Assembly: GCF_018603905.1 (NCBI RefSeq)
Contig: NZ_JAHFZZ010000001.1
Location: 744,001-808,000, forward strand
Origin: Nonomuraea sp. NEAU-A123
GTDB lineage: Bacteria > Actinomycetota > Actinomycetes > Streptosporangiales > Streptosporangiaceae
Reading direction: 5' to 3'
Length of the DNA: 64,000 nucleotides
In this document: positions 32,529 through 41,095 of the stretch, piece after piece
Layout: each line of letters opens with the position of its first letter
Position numbering within the stretch: the stretch's first letter is position 1
The notes under the pieces: model-generated
What the model saw: only the letters and a program-made list of their open reading frames with translations
Database searches by the model: none
What the model was told of the DNA's origin: nothing
Position numbers and translations under genes: made by a program

Positions 32529-33389
32529 ATGGAACCCCCCAGCGGTTCGTACGCCGACGCCGACGGCGTCAAATACCACTACCTCGAGCTGGGCTCGGGG
32601 ACGGACACGATCTTCCTGCACGGCGGCGGCCCCGGCTGCACCGGATGGAGCGACTTCGGCCCGGTGGCGCCGCTCTTCGCCGCCGACCGGCGCTGCCTGA
32701 TCGTCGACATCCTGCAGTACGGCAAGTCGGAGAAGTGCCTGATCACCGGCCCGATGTGGGACTTCCACGCGGCCAAGACCGTGGCGCTCATGGACACGCT
32801 GGGTGTGGAGCGGGCCGACTTCATCTGCAACTCCTGGGGCGGCACCATCGCGCTGTGCCTGGCCGCCCGCTACCCGGACAGAGTCCGTTCGCTGGTCATC
32901 ACCGGCAGCATGCCGGTGTTCTATGGCCCGCTCGCGCCCCTGCCCGAAGGCGGTCGCCGCGGTCGCGCCGCCCGGGACGCCTACTACGGCGGCGAGGGCC
33001 CCACCCGGCAGAAGATGCGCGACCTCATCACCCGGCTGGAGTGGTACGACGGGGACCGGCTGCCCGAGTCCACCCTGGACCTGCGCTACGAGCAGAGCCT
33101 GGACCCCGGGGAGCGGGAACTGGCCGCCATGTCGGACTCGCCCCGTGGCGAATGGCAGGACCTCACCGCCGAACTGGCCGAGATCCAGGCGCCCGCGCTC
33201 TTCATGTGGGGCATGCAGGACGCCTTCCTCACTCCCGACTACCCGCTGATGCTCGCGCGCATGGTGCCCCGCGGGAACCTGCACGTCATGGACCACGCCT
33301 CGCACCACCTCCAGGAGGAACGGCCGGCGGCGTACCACGCCGTGGTCACCGGCTTCCTGAACTCGCTCGGCGCCGGAATGGAGAGATGA
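32529..33389 (+). CDS. Alpha/beta hydrolase, meta-cleavage-product hydrolase type
   Basis: 286 residues, ideal AAGGAGG site. C-C bond hydrolase family: oxyanion motif HGGGPGCTGW at 31-40, nucleophile Ser102 in NSWGG, and a C-terminal DHASHH with the catalytic His. The HGGGPG element is typical of BphD/HsaD/CarC enzymes that split the ring-fission product into an acid and a dienoate. Directly downstream of an extradiol dioxygenase, which supports that role. Its stop overlaps the start of the small membrane peptide gene (ATGA). Confidence 0.87.
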   Translation: MEPPSGSYADADGVKYHYLELGSGTDTIFLHGGGPGCTGWSDFGPVAPLFAADRRCLIVDILQYGKSEKCLITGPMWDFHAAKTVALMDTLGVERADFICNSWGGTIALCLAARYPDRVRSLVITGSMPVFYGPLAPLPEGGRRGRAARDAYYGGEGPTRQKMRDLITRLEWYDGDRLPESTLDLRYEQSLDPGERELAAMSDSPRGEWQDLTAELAEIQAPALFMWGMQDAFLTPDYPLMLARMVPRGNLHVMDHASHHLQEERPAAYHAVVTGFLNSLGAGMER

Positions 33390-33526
33390 GCATGTCCAGG
33401 ACCAGGAAGCTGCTGATCGCCGCGCCCGTCATCGCGCTGGTCGTGATCCTCGGCCGCCTGCTCGCGGCCCGCAGCAACACCCAGGTGCACCGCATCAATC
33501 AAGACAAGCCCGCTCTCGACCGCTGA
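33386..33526 (+). CDS. Small single-pass membrane protein (46 residues)
   Basis: Start ATG overlaps the hydrolase stop by ATGA and has GGAGAG just upstream; stop at 33526, 13 bases before the next start. The product has a basic N-terminus (MSMSRTRK), one hydrophobic helix at about 9-27 (LLIAAPVIALVVILGRLLAA) and a polar tail ending KPALDR. Third positions are G/C-rich as in real genes. Its place in the tightly packed operon argues that it is translated. Function unknown: possible membrane anchor, small transport partner or regulator. Confidence 0.7.
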   Translation: MSMSRTRKLLIAAPVIALVVILGRLLAARSNTQVHRINQDKPALDR

Positions 33527-33539
33527 AGGTGACGTGACG

Positions 33540-34418
33540 ATGAGTATCTGGACCGAATTGAGCCCGCTGGGGATGAGTGTCTCGTACGTGGACGCGGCGG
33601 GAGTGAAGACCCGCAGCCTGCGGGCCGGGTCGGGCGAGCCCGTGGTGTTCCTGCACGGGACCAGCGGCCACCTTGAAGCGTTCACCCGGAACCTGCCCGC
33701 GCACGCGGCACAGTACGAGTGCCACGCCATCGACATGCTGGGCCACGGCTACACGGGCAAGCCCGACTACCCCTACGAGATCCCGCGCTATGCCGACCAC
33801 CTGCTGGCCTACTTCGACGCGGTGGGCATCGAGCGCGCCCACATCGTGGGGGAGTCGCTGGGCGGCTGGGTCGGCGGGCGCGTCGCGATCGACCACCCCG
33901 ACCGGGTGGCCAGCCTGCAACTGCTCTGCGCGGGCGGGACCGTGGCCAATCCCGAGGTCATGAAGCGCATCCGGACGAGCACCCGCGAGGCGGTGCTCAG
34001 CGATGACGTGGAGCTCACCCGCAAGCGGCTGCGGCTGCTGATGGCCGATCCGGCCGACGCCACCGAAGAGCTGGTGGAGGTGCGCCACGCCATCTACCAC
34101 CAGCCCGATTTCGTGGCCAACGTCGACAATCTGCTATGCCTGCAGGACATGGAGACCCGCCTGCGTAACATCCTTCACCCTGACGATCTGGCCAGGATCT
34201 CTCAGCCCACGCTGATCGTCTGGGGCCGCAAGAACCCGTTCGGCGACGTGCCGGAGGCGACCGCCATGCACGAGGCCATCACGGGCTCGCAGCTCGAACT
34301 GTTCGAGGAATGCGGCCACTGGCCCCAGCACGAGCAGGCCGCCCGGTACAACCCGATCAGCCTGTCCTTCCTGGCCAAGAGCTCGGCGGCGGGCTTCTCG
34401 GGCAAGGGACGGGGCTGA
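33540..34418 (+). CDS. Alpha/beta hydrolase (second in operon)
   Basis: 292 residues from the ATG at 33540, 7 bases after AAGGTGA; a GTG two codons earlier is possible. Nucleophile Ser106 (VGESLGGW), oxyanion HGTSGH at 39-44, acidic residue region WGRKNPFGD and the catalytic His in EECGHWPQHEQ. The fold is complete. With an extradiol dioxygenase and another hydrolase in the same operon, it may act on a second ring-fission product or an ester. Start of the next gene overlaps its stop (TGATG). Confidence 0.86.
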   Translation: MSIWTELSPLGMSVSYVDAAGVKTRSLRAGSGEPVVFLHGTSGHLEAFTRNLPAHAAQYECHAIDMLGHGYTGKPDYPYEIPRYADHLLAYFDAVGIERAHIVGESLGGWVGGRVAIDHPDRVASLQLLCAGGTVANPEVMKRIRTSTREAVLSDDVELTRKRLRLLMADPADATEELVEVRHAIYHQPDFVANVDNLLCLQDMETRLRNILHPDDLARISQPTLIVWGRKNPFGDVPEATAMHEAITGSQLELFEECGHWPQHEQAARYNPISLSFLAKSSAAGFSGKGRG

Positions 34419-35374
34419 TGCGCGCGGCACGGTTCCACGACTGGGGCGCCCCGCCGATCGTGGAGGAACTGCCCGAGCCCGAGCACAAGCCCGGCGAGGT
34501 GCTCGTCGAGGTGCAGGCGGCGGCGCTGGGGCATCTGGACCTGACCGTCGCCGGCGGGTCCTTCGCCCTGAAACCCCCGCTTCCCTACGTCGGCGGTGTC
34601 GAGGCCAGCGGCGTGGTCCTCGCCTCCGACACCTTGGCGCCGGGCACGCAGGTACTGCTTCGCGGTGGCGGGCTCGGCCTGCTGCGCGACGGTTGCTGGC
34701 GCGAACGCCTCAGCGTCAGCCCCAAGGCCGTCACCCCGCTGGCCTCGCCGCTCCCCCCGGAGGTCGCGGCGTCGTTCTTCCTGCCGACGACCACGGCGTA
34801 CGTGGCCCTGCACGACGTCGCCCGCCTGGAGCCGGGCGAGGAGGTCATCGTGACCGGTGCCGCCGGCGCGGTCGGCGCGATGGTGGCCCAGCAGGCACGG
34901 CTGGCCGGAGCCACGGTGACCGGGGTGGTGGGCCGGGCCGATCAGCTCGGTCAGGTGCCCGAGGGGATCCGCGGGGTGGTGGCCGACGATGCCGAGGCGG
35001 TCGCCGAGCTGGCTTCGGCACGGCCAGCGTCCCTGCTGGTCGACACGCTCGGCGGGAACGCGCTGGTCGAACGCTCGCGGTGGGTCCGTCCCGGCGGCCG
35101 GGCCGTGGTGATCGGCTACGTGCTGGGGACGTCCGTCACCGTCGATCTGCCGTCCTGGCTGCTCGACGACGTGGCGCTGCTTCCGGTGAACATGGTCCGG
35201 CAGGAGCGGCGGGCTCGCGAGGTGGCCCCGGCGCTGATCGACCGCCTGGCCACGGGTGAGCTCACCCTGGAGGTCGAGCGGTTCGACCTGTCCGAGATCG
35301 CCAAGGCCCTCGAACTGCTGCGCGACGGCAGAGTGCGCGGACGCGCGGTCGTCCATCTAGGAAAGAATCACTGA
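34418..35374 (+). CDS. Zinc-type alcohol dehydrogenase-like / quinone oxidoreductase
   Basis: 318 residues, start overlapping the previous stop. MDR-family NADPH-dependent oxidoreductase: EVLVEVQAAALGHLDLTVAGG, VGGVEASGVVLASD and the nucleotide loop VTGAAGAVGAMVAQQARLAG. Catalytic-zinc Cys/His ligands are absent, so it is of the quinone reductase (zinc-free) type. Last gene of the Rieske operon, followed by the IclR gene. Could reduce an enone or quinone formed during degradation. Confidence 0.86.
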   Translation: MRAARFHDWGAPPIVEELPEPEHKPGEVLVEVQAAALGHLDLTVAGGSFALKPPLPYVGGVEASGVVLASDTLAPGTQVLLRGGGLGLLRDGCWRERLSVSPKAVTPLASPLPPEVAASFFLPTTTAYVALHDVARLEPGEEVIVTGAAGAVGAMVAQQARLAGATVTGVVGRADQLGQVPEGIRGVVADDAEAVAELASARPASLLVDTLGGNALVERSRWVRPGGRAVVIGYVLGTSVTVDLPSWLLDDVALLPVNMVRQERRAREVAPALIDRLATGELTLEVERFDLSEIAKALELLRDGRVRGRAVVHLGKNH

Positions 35375-35383
35375 GGGCCGTCT

Positions 35384-35401
35384 CGCTCACCGGAACAGGC
35401 C
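35384..35401. promoter_or_regulatory. CGCTCACCGGAACAGGCC motif upstream of the IclR gene
   Basis: About 40 bases before the IclR start; shares CGCTSACCGGAAC with sites at 28849 and 44841. Confidence 0.5.
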
Positions 35402-35424
35402 CGTTGATCGAACCGGACATAAGC

Positions 35425-35435
35425 CCGATTATCGG
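35425..35435. promoter_or_regulatory. CCGATTATCGG palindrome before the IclR start
   Basis: An 11-bp palindrome 3 bases upstream of the ATG at 35439; size and A/T centre fit an IclR-type autorepression site. Confidence 0.4.
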
Positions 35436-35438
35436 TCA

Positions 35439-36251
35439 ATGCCGCTTATCTCCTCCCCGTTGTCAGACCCTACGATCGCCTTTCCGCCCGAGCCCGACGG
35501 CGCGGCCAACAGCGTGCTGGGCAAAGTACGGCTGATCCTCGAGGCGTTCGGCCCGGACGACGAGAGCCTCGGCCTGTCCGAAATTGTCCGCCGCACCGGC
35601 GTGGCCAAGGCGTCGGTCCACCGGCTGGCTCAGGAACTGCTGCAGTGGGGGCTGCTGGAGCGGCGCGGATCCGAATACTGGCTGGGCATGCGCCTGTTCG
35701 AGATCGGGCAGCGCGTGCCGCGCCAGCGGATCCTGCGCGAGGCGGCGCGGCCCTTCATGGAGGATCTCTACCAGGCGACAGGCGAGACCATCCATCTGGC
35801 GGTGCTGGACGGGCTGGAAGTGATCTATCTGGAGAAGGTGTCCGGTCACGGACAGGTCTCCAGGCCGTCGCGTGTCGCCGGCCGCATGCCGCTGCACTGC
35901 ACGGCGACCGGCAAGGCCCTGCTCGCCTTCGGCCCGGGAGCCCTGTTCGGCGACGTCGTCGCCGAACCGCTGGCCCGCGTGACGCCGCGGACGATCACCG
36001 TGCCCAAACTGCTCGCCCAGGAGATACAGCAGGCGCGCAAGGTCGGGTACGCGATCGAGCAGGAGCAGACCCGCACCGGCTATCTCAGCGTGGCCATCCC
36101 GCTCACCGGCGCCACCGGAACGATGGTCGCGGCGCTGTCGGTGACGGCGCCGACCTTCCGAGCCGACGTCAACAAGTATGTGGGCCTGCTGACCATGGTG
36201 AGCAGGCGCATCACGAAGTCCATCATGGCCGCCGACGGCGGCAGAAGCTGA
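35439..36251 (+). CDS. IclR-family transcriptional regulator
   Basis: 270 residues. N-terminal winged helix (NSVLGKVRLILEAFGPDDESLGLSEIVRRTGVAKASVHRLAQELLQWGLLER) and the IclR effector domain (LHCTATGKALLAF, ARKVGYAIEQEQTRTGYLSVAIPLTG). Placed directly after the ring-cleavage operon and followed by a convergent hydrolase gene. Most likely controls the Rieske operon, with a pathway intermediate as signal. Related in sequence to the second IclR gene at 37203, so the two may come from duplication. Confidence 0.9.
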   Translation: MPLISSPLSDPTIAFPPEPDGAANSVLGKVRLILEAFGPDDESLGLSEIVRRTGVAKASVHRLAQELLQWGLLERRGSEYWLGMRLFEIGQRVPRQRILREAARPFMEDLYQATGETIHLAVLDGLEVIYLEKVSGHGQVSRPSRVAGRMPLHCTATGKALLAFGPGALFGDVVAEPLARVTPRTITVPKLLAQEIQQARKVGYAIEQEQTRTGYLSVAIPLTGATGTMVAALSVTAPTFRADVNKYVGLLTMVSRRITKSIMAADGGRS

Positions 36252-36257
36252 CGCCGC

Positions 36258-37067
36258 TCAGCCCGTGAGAAAGGCCGTCACGGCGGCGGCCACATCCCGC
36301 GCCTTGTGCTCCATGAGGGGGATCGTGCCGCCCTCAATGACGACCGACGTCACGCTCTCCGCCCCGGTGAGGTTCTCCCGGAGGGGGGTCATGGACGGCA
36401 GCGCGAACGGGTCCTCAGCGGCGCCCAGCAGCAGCACGGACGTCTTGACCAAGCCGATCTTGTCCTCCATGTAGTAGCGCGCGCAGGCCCGATGCCCCTC
36501 CGCGGGATCGACGCCGGGGGTGAGGGCGTCGTGCACGAACCGGTCGAGGAGGTCCGTGGCCGGTTCGGGATAGTAAGGCTGCCGGAGCCGCCACAGCCTG
36601 CGCAGGTGATCGCCGTCGGGGGAGGGCACGGCCTCGTCCACTCCCGGGCCGTCCGCATGGGACTCGCGGTATCGGGCGTCGATCCACGGTGCCGACGACA
36701 GGACGAGCCGGCCGATCCGCTCGGGCGCGGACGCCGCCAGCTCGACGGCCACCGCGCCGCCGGTGTGGTGGCCCAGGAGGTCGGCGCGCTCGATGCCCAG
36801 GGCGTCCAGCAGCGCCAGAGCACCGGTCGCGAACAGTTCGATCGTGTGGGGCGCCGGGGCTTTCGCGCTGGCTCCGAAACCGAGCATGTCCATGGCGATG
36901 ACCCGCCGGCGCGGGGCCAGGAGGGGGATCAGCTCCCGGAACTCCTCCCAGGATCTGGGGGTCTGGTGCAGGAGCAGTAAGGGGCGGCCCGTGCCCTGCT
37001 CGGCGTAGTGAAGCTGGCCGAACGGCGAGTCGGCGTACCCGAATCGGAGTGGCGGCGTAATGCGCAA
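36258..37067 (-). CDS. Alpha/beta hydrolase with His in place of the nucleophilic Ser
   Basis: 269 residues if translated from the TTG at 37067, which has AGAGGA upstream; an ATG at 37148 is in frame but has no ribosome site and a non-family tail. Oxyanion HQTPRSW at 34-40, the elbow GHHTGG at 99-104 puts His101 where Ser normally sits, and a C-terminal Glu/His pair (IEGGTIPLMEHK) remains. Similar GHHTGG proteins exist in other actinobacteria. It may be a lyase-like or cofactor-free enzyme, or inactive as a hydrolase. Divergent from the second IclR gene. Confidence 0.82.
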   Translation of the reverse strand: MRITPPLRFGYADSPFGQLHYAEQGTGRPLLLLHQTPRSWEEFRELIPLLAPRRRVIAMDMLGFGASAKAPAPHTIELFATGALALLDALGIERADLLGHHTGGAVAVELAASAPERIGRLVLSSAPWIDARYRESHADGPGVDEAVPSPDGDHLRRLWRLRQPYYPEPATDLLDRFVHDALTPGVDPAEGHRACARYYMEDKIGLVKTSVLLLGAAEDPFALPSMTPLRENLTGAESVTSVVIEGGTIPLMEHKARDVAAAVTAFLTG

Positions 37068-37170
37068 AAGATCCTCTTCTGCAGGTCGGAGGTGTGGGAG
37101 GTGTCGGAGGTAAGGTGGCTTTCCCCTCCGGAGTTTCGCCGGGCCCATCCGTGATCGCTACGGGAGGGGA

Positions 37171-37181
37171 CCGGTGACCGG
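37171..37181. promoter_or_regulatory. CCGGTGACCGG palindrome between hydrolase and IclR genes
   Basis: 11-bp palindrome 21 bases upstream of the IclR start at 37203; the neighbouring GTGACCGGACCGG partly resembles the CGCTSACCGGAAC motif. Purine-rich GGAGGT repeats (37088-37111) lie beside it. Low certainty. Confidence 0.35.
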
Positions 37182-37202
37182 ACCGGCGTGAAGGGAGTCC
37201 CG

Positions 37203-38009
37203 ATGGCGTCACAGATGTTCGTGGAGGCACCGACGGGCTCCGGCGATGACGCGGCCTACCCCAACTCGGTCCTCGGCAAGGCCCAGCTCCTGCTCGGCGC
37301 CTTCGAGTCGGGGGCCTTCCACCTCCGGCTCGCCGAGCTCAGCCGGCGCTCAGGGGTGCCGAAGGCGTCGGCGTACCGGCTGGCGCAGGAGCTGGTGCAA
37401 TGGGGGCTGCTCGAGCGCAGGGGGGATTCCTACCAGCTCGGCATGCGCATGTTCGAGCTGGGACAGCGGGTCCCGGTGTCGGCGATGCTGCGTCGCGTGG
37501 CGCGGCCGCTCCTCACCGACCTGTTCGCCGCCACCAGGGCGGCCATCCATCTGGCGGTGCTCGATGGCGGCCATGTGCTGTATGTGGAGAAGGTCGCGGG
37601 GGAGGCGAACGTTCATACGCACTCCCGGGTGGGCGGGCGGTTGCCCGCGACGTGCACGGCGACGGGCAAGGTCCTGCTCGCGGCGCGCTCTGACCGGGAG
37701 GAACGTCTCCGCCGCCTCGAGCTGACCGGCCTGCCCAGTCTGACGCCACGGACGGTCGGGTCCGTCGAAGATCTGCGACGGCAGCTCGTGATCGTCCGCG
37801 AACGCGGTTACGCCGTCGAGCGGGAGGAGATCTTGCTGGGGTTCGGCAGCGTGGCGGTGCCCGTCGCGGGCGCCGACGGCACGGTCGTCGCGTCGGTGTC
37901 GGCCACCGCGCCGGTGGCACGCCTCGAGACCAGGCTGTTGCTGCCCGCACTCCGTTCGACCGCGGCGGGCATCTCCCGTGCCTTCCGATGCGAGACGCCG
38001 GACGGCTGA
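37203..38009 (+). CDS. IclR-family transcriptional regulator (second)
   Basis: 268 residues from the ATG at 37203, preceded by AAGGGAG; the in-frame GTG at 37188 is less likely. HTH (RLAELSRRSGVPKASAYRLAQELVQWGLLERRGDSYQLGMRMFELG) and effector domain (ATCTATGKVLLAARSDREE, GYAVEREEILLGFGSVAVPVAG). Close in pattern to the IclR at 35439. Divergent from the His-elbow hydrolase and followed by a terminator. Plausible target: that hydrolase, or the importer cluster. Confidence 0.9.
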   Translation: MASQMFVEAPTGSGDDAAYPNSVLGKAQLLLGAFESGAFHLRLAELSRRSGVPKASAYRLAQELVQWGLLERRGDSYQLGMRMFELGQRVPVSAMLRRVARPLLTDLFAATRAAIHLAVLDGGHVLYVEKVAGEANVHTHSRVGGRLPATCTATGKVLLAARSDREERLRRLELTGLPSLTPRTVGSVEDLRRQLVIVRERGYAVEREEILLGFGSVAVPVAGADGTVVASVSATAPVARLETRLLLPALRSTAAGISRAFRCETPDG

Positions 38010-38036
38010 ACCGGCTGAACCGGCTCAGCCGGGCCG

Positions 38037-38072
38037 ACCGCCGGCGCGGCGGAAGGCGCCGCGCCGGGCGGT
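38037..38072. terminator. Bidirectional hairpin terminator
   Basis: ACCGCCGGCGCGGCG (38037-38051) pairs with CGCCGCGCCGGGCGGT (38057-38072) over 15 bp with one bulged G and a 5-base loop, between the convergent IclR and isomerase genes. Confidence 0.75.
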
Positions 38073-38077
38073 GCGCG

Positions 38078-38980
38078 TCAGCTCTGGGCCGGCGACGGGA
38101 ACGTGGCGTGCATCCAGCGGGCCGATACCTGCGCGCTCTCGTAGGGGTCGGTGATGTCGGGACGGTCCACCTCCACCATCAGCCACCCGTCGAATTCGCT
38201 GGGCAGGTTGCCGATGATGCCGGCCAGGTCGAGCTCACCTCGGCCGGGCTCGACCCACAGTCCGGCCAGGACGGTCTGCTGGTACCCCCACCCCTTCTCG
38301 CGGCCTTCGGCGGCGACGCTGAGCCGGCAGTCCTTCACATGCACGAACGGGATCCGCTCGGCGTAGTCCTTGACGAACCGGCCGACGTCGGCGCCCGCCC
38401 ACGCCAGGTGCCCGGTGTCGGGCAGGAAGCCGAGCCGCGACGACGGAAGGGCGTCGAGCACCGCCCGGCCCTCCTCCTCGGTCTCGATCCACGTGCCGAC
38501 GTGCGGGTGCAGCGACGGCCGGACCCCCTCGGCGAGCATGGCGTCGGAGATCTGCCCGATCAACGCCGTCACCGCCTCGACGCGGGAGTCGTCCGCGTCA
38601 TAGGCCTGGGCGGGGTGCAGCACACGCGGCCGGTCCTTGGCCATGCCGAGCCCCAGACCGATCTCGGTCATGCCGAGCTGGGCGTGCTGGCGCGCGACCT
38701 CGGTGGCAGCGGCCACGACGTCGGCCTGGTTGCCGTCCCTGCCGTCCGACCGGCAGACGAAGTAGCCGGGCGCGAGCGTCAGACCGGTCTCGTCCAGCAG
38801 CGCCAGGTACTGCTCCACGGTGAAGTCGGCCGGGACCTCGGCCATGACGGCGTCGAATCCGGCCTGCTTGATCAGGGACAGCCGCTGCTTCGGCTCGGGC
38901 GCCAAGGACGGGTCCAGCCAGCCGTCGGCGCTGGCCATCCACTGGATGGGGTTGAGGGCGATCTTGGGTGTGCCGGGCAT
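38078..38980 (-). CDS. Sugar phosphate isomerase/epimerase-like TIM-barrel protein
   Basis: 300 residues, AAAGGAAG site. AP-endonuclease-2-type barrel as in inosose dehydratase/xylose isomerase-like enzymes: NPIQWMASADGWL, EIGLGLGM, metal-ligand regions LHPHVGTWIETEEEG, GFLPDTGHLAWAG, FVHVKDCR and LMVEVDRP. These give the usual Glu/Asp/His metal set. In the same operon direction as the ABC importer, so it probably converts an imported sugar or cyclitol. Confidence 0.86.
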   Translation of the reverse strand: MPGTPKIALNPIQWMASADGWLDPSLAPEPKQRLSLIKQAGFDAVMAEVPADFTVEQYLALLDETGLTLAPGYFVCRSDGRDGNQADVVAAATEVARQHAQLGMTEIGLGLGMAKDRPRVLHPAQAYDADDSRVEAVTALIGQISDAMLAEGVRPSLHPHVGTWIETEEEGRAVLDALPSSRLGFLPDTGHLAWAGADVGRFVKDYAERIPFVHVKDCRLSVAAEGREKGWGYQQTVLAGLWVEPGRGELDLAGIIGNLPSEFDGWLMVEVDRPDITDPYESAQVSARWMHATFPSPAQS

Positions 38981-39004
38981 ACGGCTTCCTTTCGGTATTC
39001 GGTG

Positions 39005-41095
39005 TCAGGCTTGGAGCGCGAGTTCGCCGGCGAAGTGGCAGGCGGCACGCCGGCCGGTGGCGGTGAGGGTGAGCTGCGGGTCGACCTCGGTACAGATCGT
39101 CCGATCGGGCTGCGCCAACGGGCCGATCGGGCATCTGGTGCGGAAGCGGCAGCCGGTCGGCGGGTTCGCGGGGCTGGGCAGGTCACCCGGCAGGATGATG
39201 CGTTCGCGGGAGCGCGCCGAGACCGACGGGACAGGCGAGGACGACAGCAGCGCGGCGGTGTAGGGGTGCTGCGGGTTGCCGTAGACCTCGGCGGCGTCGC
39301 CGTACTCCACGATTCGGCCGAGATACATCACCGCGACGGTGTCGCTGAGGTGACGTACGACCGACAGGTCGTGGGCGATGAACAGGTAGCCGAGCCCGAG
39401 TTCGTTCTGCAGCTTCTCCAGCAGGTTGATGATCTGCGCCTGGATCGACATGTCCAGCGCGGAGACCGGCTCGTCGAGGATGAGCGTGCGTGGTTGGCGG
39501 GCCAGTGCGCGAGCGATGCCGATCCGCTGGCGCTGGCCGCCCGAGAACGCGTGGGGGTAGCGGTCGAGGTGCTCGGCCCGTAGCCCGACCTGCGTCATCA
39601 GGGATCGCGCCGCCTCCTCGCGGGCCCGCCCGCCGATGCCCCTGAACGCGAGTGCCTCGGCCAGCGACTGCCGGATGGTCCGGCGCGGGTTCAGCGACGC
39701 GTACGGATCCTGGAACAGGTACTGCACCGAGGACCGAACCCGCGTCAGCTCCTGCTCGCCCATCGCGCTCACGTCGGCGCCGTCGACGAGGATCGACCCG
39801 CCCGCGACTCGATTGATGCCCACGATGCTGCGTGACAGCGTCGACTTGCCGCAGCCGCTCTCGCCCACGAGCCCGAGCGTGCGGCCCGCGTGCACCGACA
39901 GGCTCACCGAGTCCACCGCGTACACGGGGGGCTCACGGTGGAACAGCCCGCGCCGCCGGGATCCGACGTCGACTCTCAGGTCGCGGACCTCCAGGACGGC
40001 CTCGGCCGCCGGGGGAGCGGCCGGTGTGCCGGTCGTCGTCGCCGGTTCGTCCCGCACCGGAGCGGAAAAGTCGAGGCCGCCGGCGGCCCGCTGGGCGACG
40101 AAGCAGGCCGCGGCCTGCCCGGCGCCGCCGATCTGCAGCAACGCCGGTGGTTCCTGCTCGCAGGCCTCCTCGGTGAACCGGCACCGAGGGGCGAAGGGGC
40201 AGCCGGGGGGCGGTGCGGCCGGGTCGGGCGGCGCTCCCGGGATCGCGGGCAGCGACCGGCCGGTCCGATCGTCGTCCAGCCGGGGCATGGCCGCCAGCAG
40301 CGCCGCGGTGTAGGGATGCCGTGGCTGCTCGAAGACCTGCTCGACGGTCCCCTTCTCGACGGTGCGGCCGCCGTACATGACGACGACGTCCGTGCAGAGC
40401 TCGGCCACCACGCCCATGTCGTGGGTGATGATCGCGATGGCGATGCCCAGCTCGGTGCGCAGCCTGGCGAGCAGGCGCAGGATCTGGGCCTGGATGGTGA
40501 CGTCGAGAGCGGTGGTCGGCTCGTCGGCGATCAGCAGCGCGGGGTCGTTCGCCAGGGCGATCGCGATGACGACGCGCTGGCGCATGCCTCCGGAGAACTG
40601 GTGCGGGTAGTGGTCGATCTTCGTCTGGACGTCGGGGATGCCGACCTGCTCGAGCAGGTCGCTCGCGCGCTCGCGCGCGGCCTGCTTGCCGACGCCATGG
40701 ACCGTCATGGCCTCGACGATCTGATCGCCGACCTTCATGACGGGGTTGAGCGCGGACTGCGGGTCCTGGAAGACCAGGGCCACCTTGCTGCCGCGGCGGC
40801 GCCTCATCTCCCGTTCGGGCAGCGTGAGCAGGTCTTCCCCGCCGAACCGTACGGAGCCGGCGACGACCTCGCCCGGCGGGCGCAGCATGCGCATGATGGA
40901 GCGCGCCGTCACCGACTTGCCCGAGCCGGACTCGCCGACGATGCCCAGCACGTCGCCCGGGTAGATGTCGAAGCTGACGTCGTTGACGGCCTTGATGCCG
41001 CCCTTCTTCGAGCGGAACTCCGTGCGCAGGCCCTCGACGCGCAGGAGCGGCGCGTCCTTGGCCATCACCGGTGCCGGCGATTCGGTGGAGGTCAT
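39005..41095 (-). CDS. Fused double ATPase of a Dpp/Opp-type ABC importer
   Basis: 696 residues combining both ATP-binding subunits (DppD plus DppF types) in one chain. First cassette: Walker A GESGSGKS, signature FSGGMRQR, Walker [10 protein letters not shown]. Second cassette: [23 protein letters not shown]. Each is followed by the oligopeptide-type C-terminal Cys-containing motif ([28 protein letters not shown]). Powers uptake with the two permeases upstream; the start overlaps the permease stop. The longer open frame upstream is antisense-like and not coding. Confidence 0.92.
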   Translation of the reverse strand: MTSTESPAPVMAKDAPLLRVEGLRTEFRSKKGGIKAVNDVSFDIYPGDVLGIVGESGSGKSVTARSIMRMLRPPGEVVAGSVRFGGEDLLTLPEREMRRRRGSKVALVFQDPQSALNPVMKVGDQIVEAMTVHGVGKQAARERASDLLEQVGIPDVQTKIDHYPHQFSGGMRQRVVIAIALANDPALLIADEPTTALDVTIQAQILRLLARLRTELGIAIAIITHDMGVVAELCTDVVVMYGGRTVEKGTVEQVFEQPRHPYTAALLAAMPRLDDDRTGRSLPAIPGAPPDPAAPPPGCPFAPRCRFTEEACEQEPPALLQIGGAGQAAACFVAQRAAGGLDFSAPVRDEPATTTGTPAAPPAAEAVLEVRDLRVDVGSRRRGLFHREPPVYAVDSVSLSVHAGRTLGLVGESGCGKSTLSRSIVGINRVAGGSILVDGADVSAMGEQELTRVRSSVQYLFQDPYASLNPRRTIRQSLAEALAFRGIGGRAREEAARSLMTQVGLRAEHLDRYPHAFSGGQRQRIGIARALARQPRTLILDEPVSALDMSIQAQIINLLEKLQNELGLGYLFIAHDLSVVRHLSDTVAVMYLGRIVEYGDAAEVYGNPQHPYTAALLSSSPVPSVSARSRERIILPGDLPSPANPPTGCRFRTRCPIGPLAQPDRTICTEVDPQLTLTATGRRAACHFAGELALQA

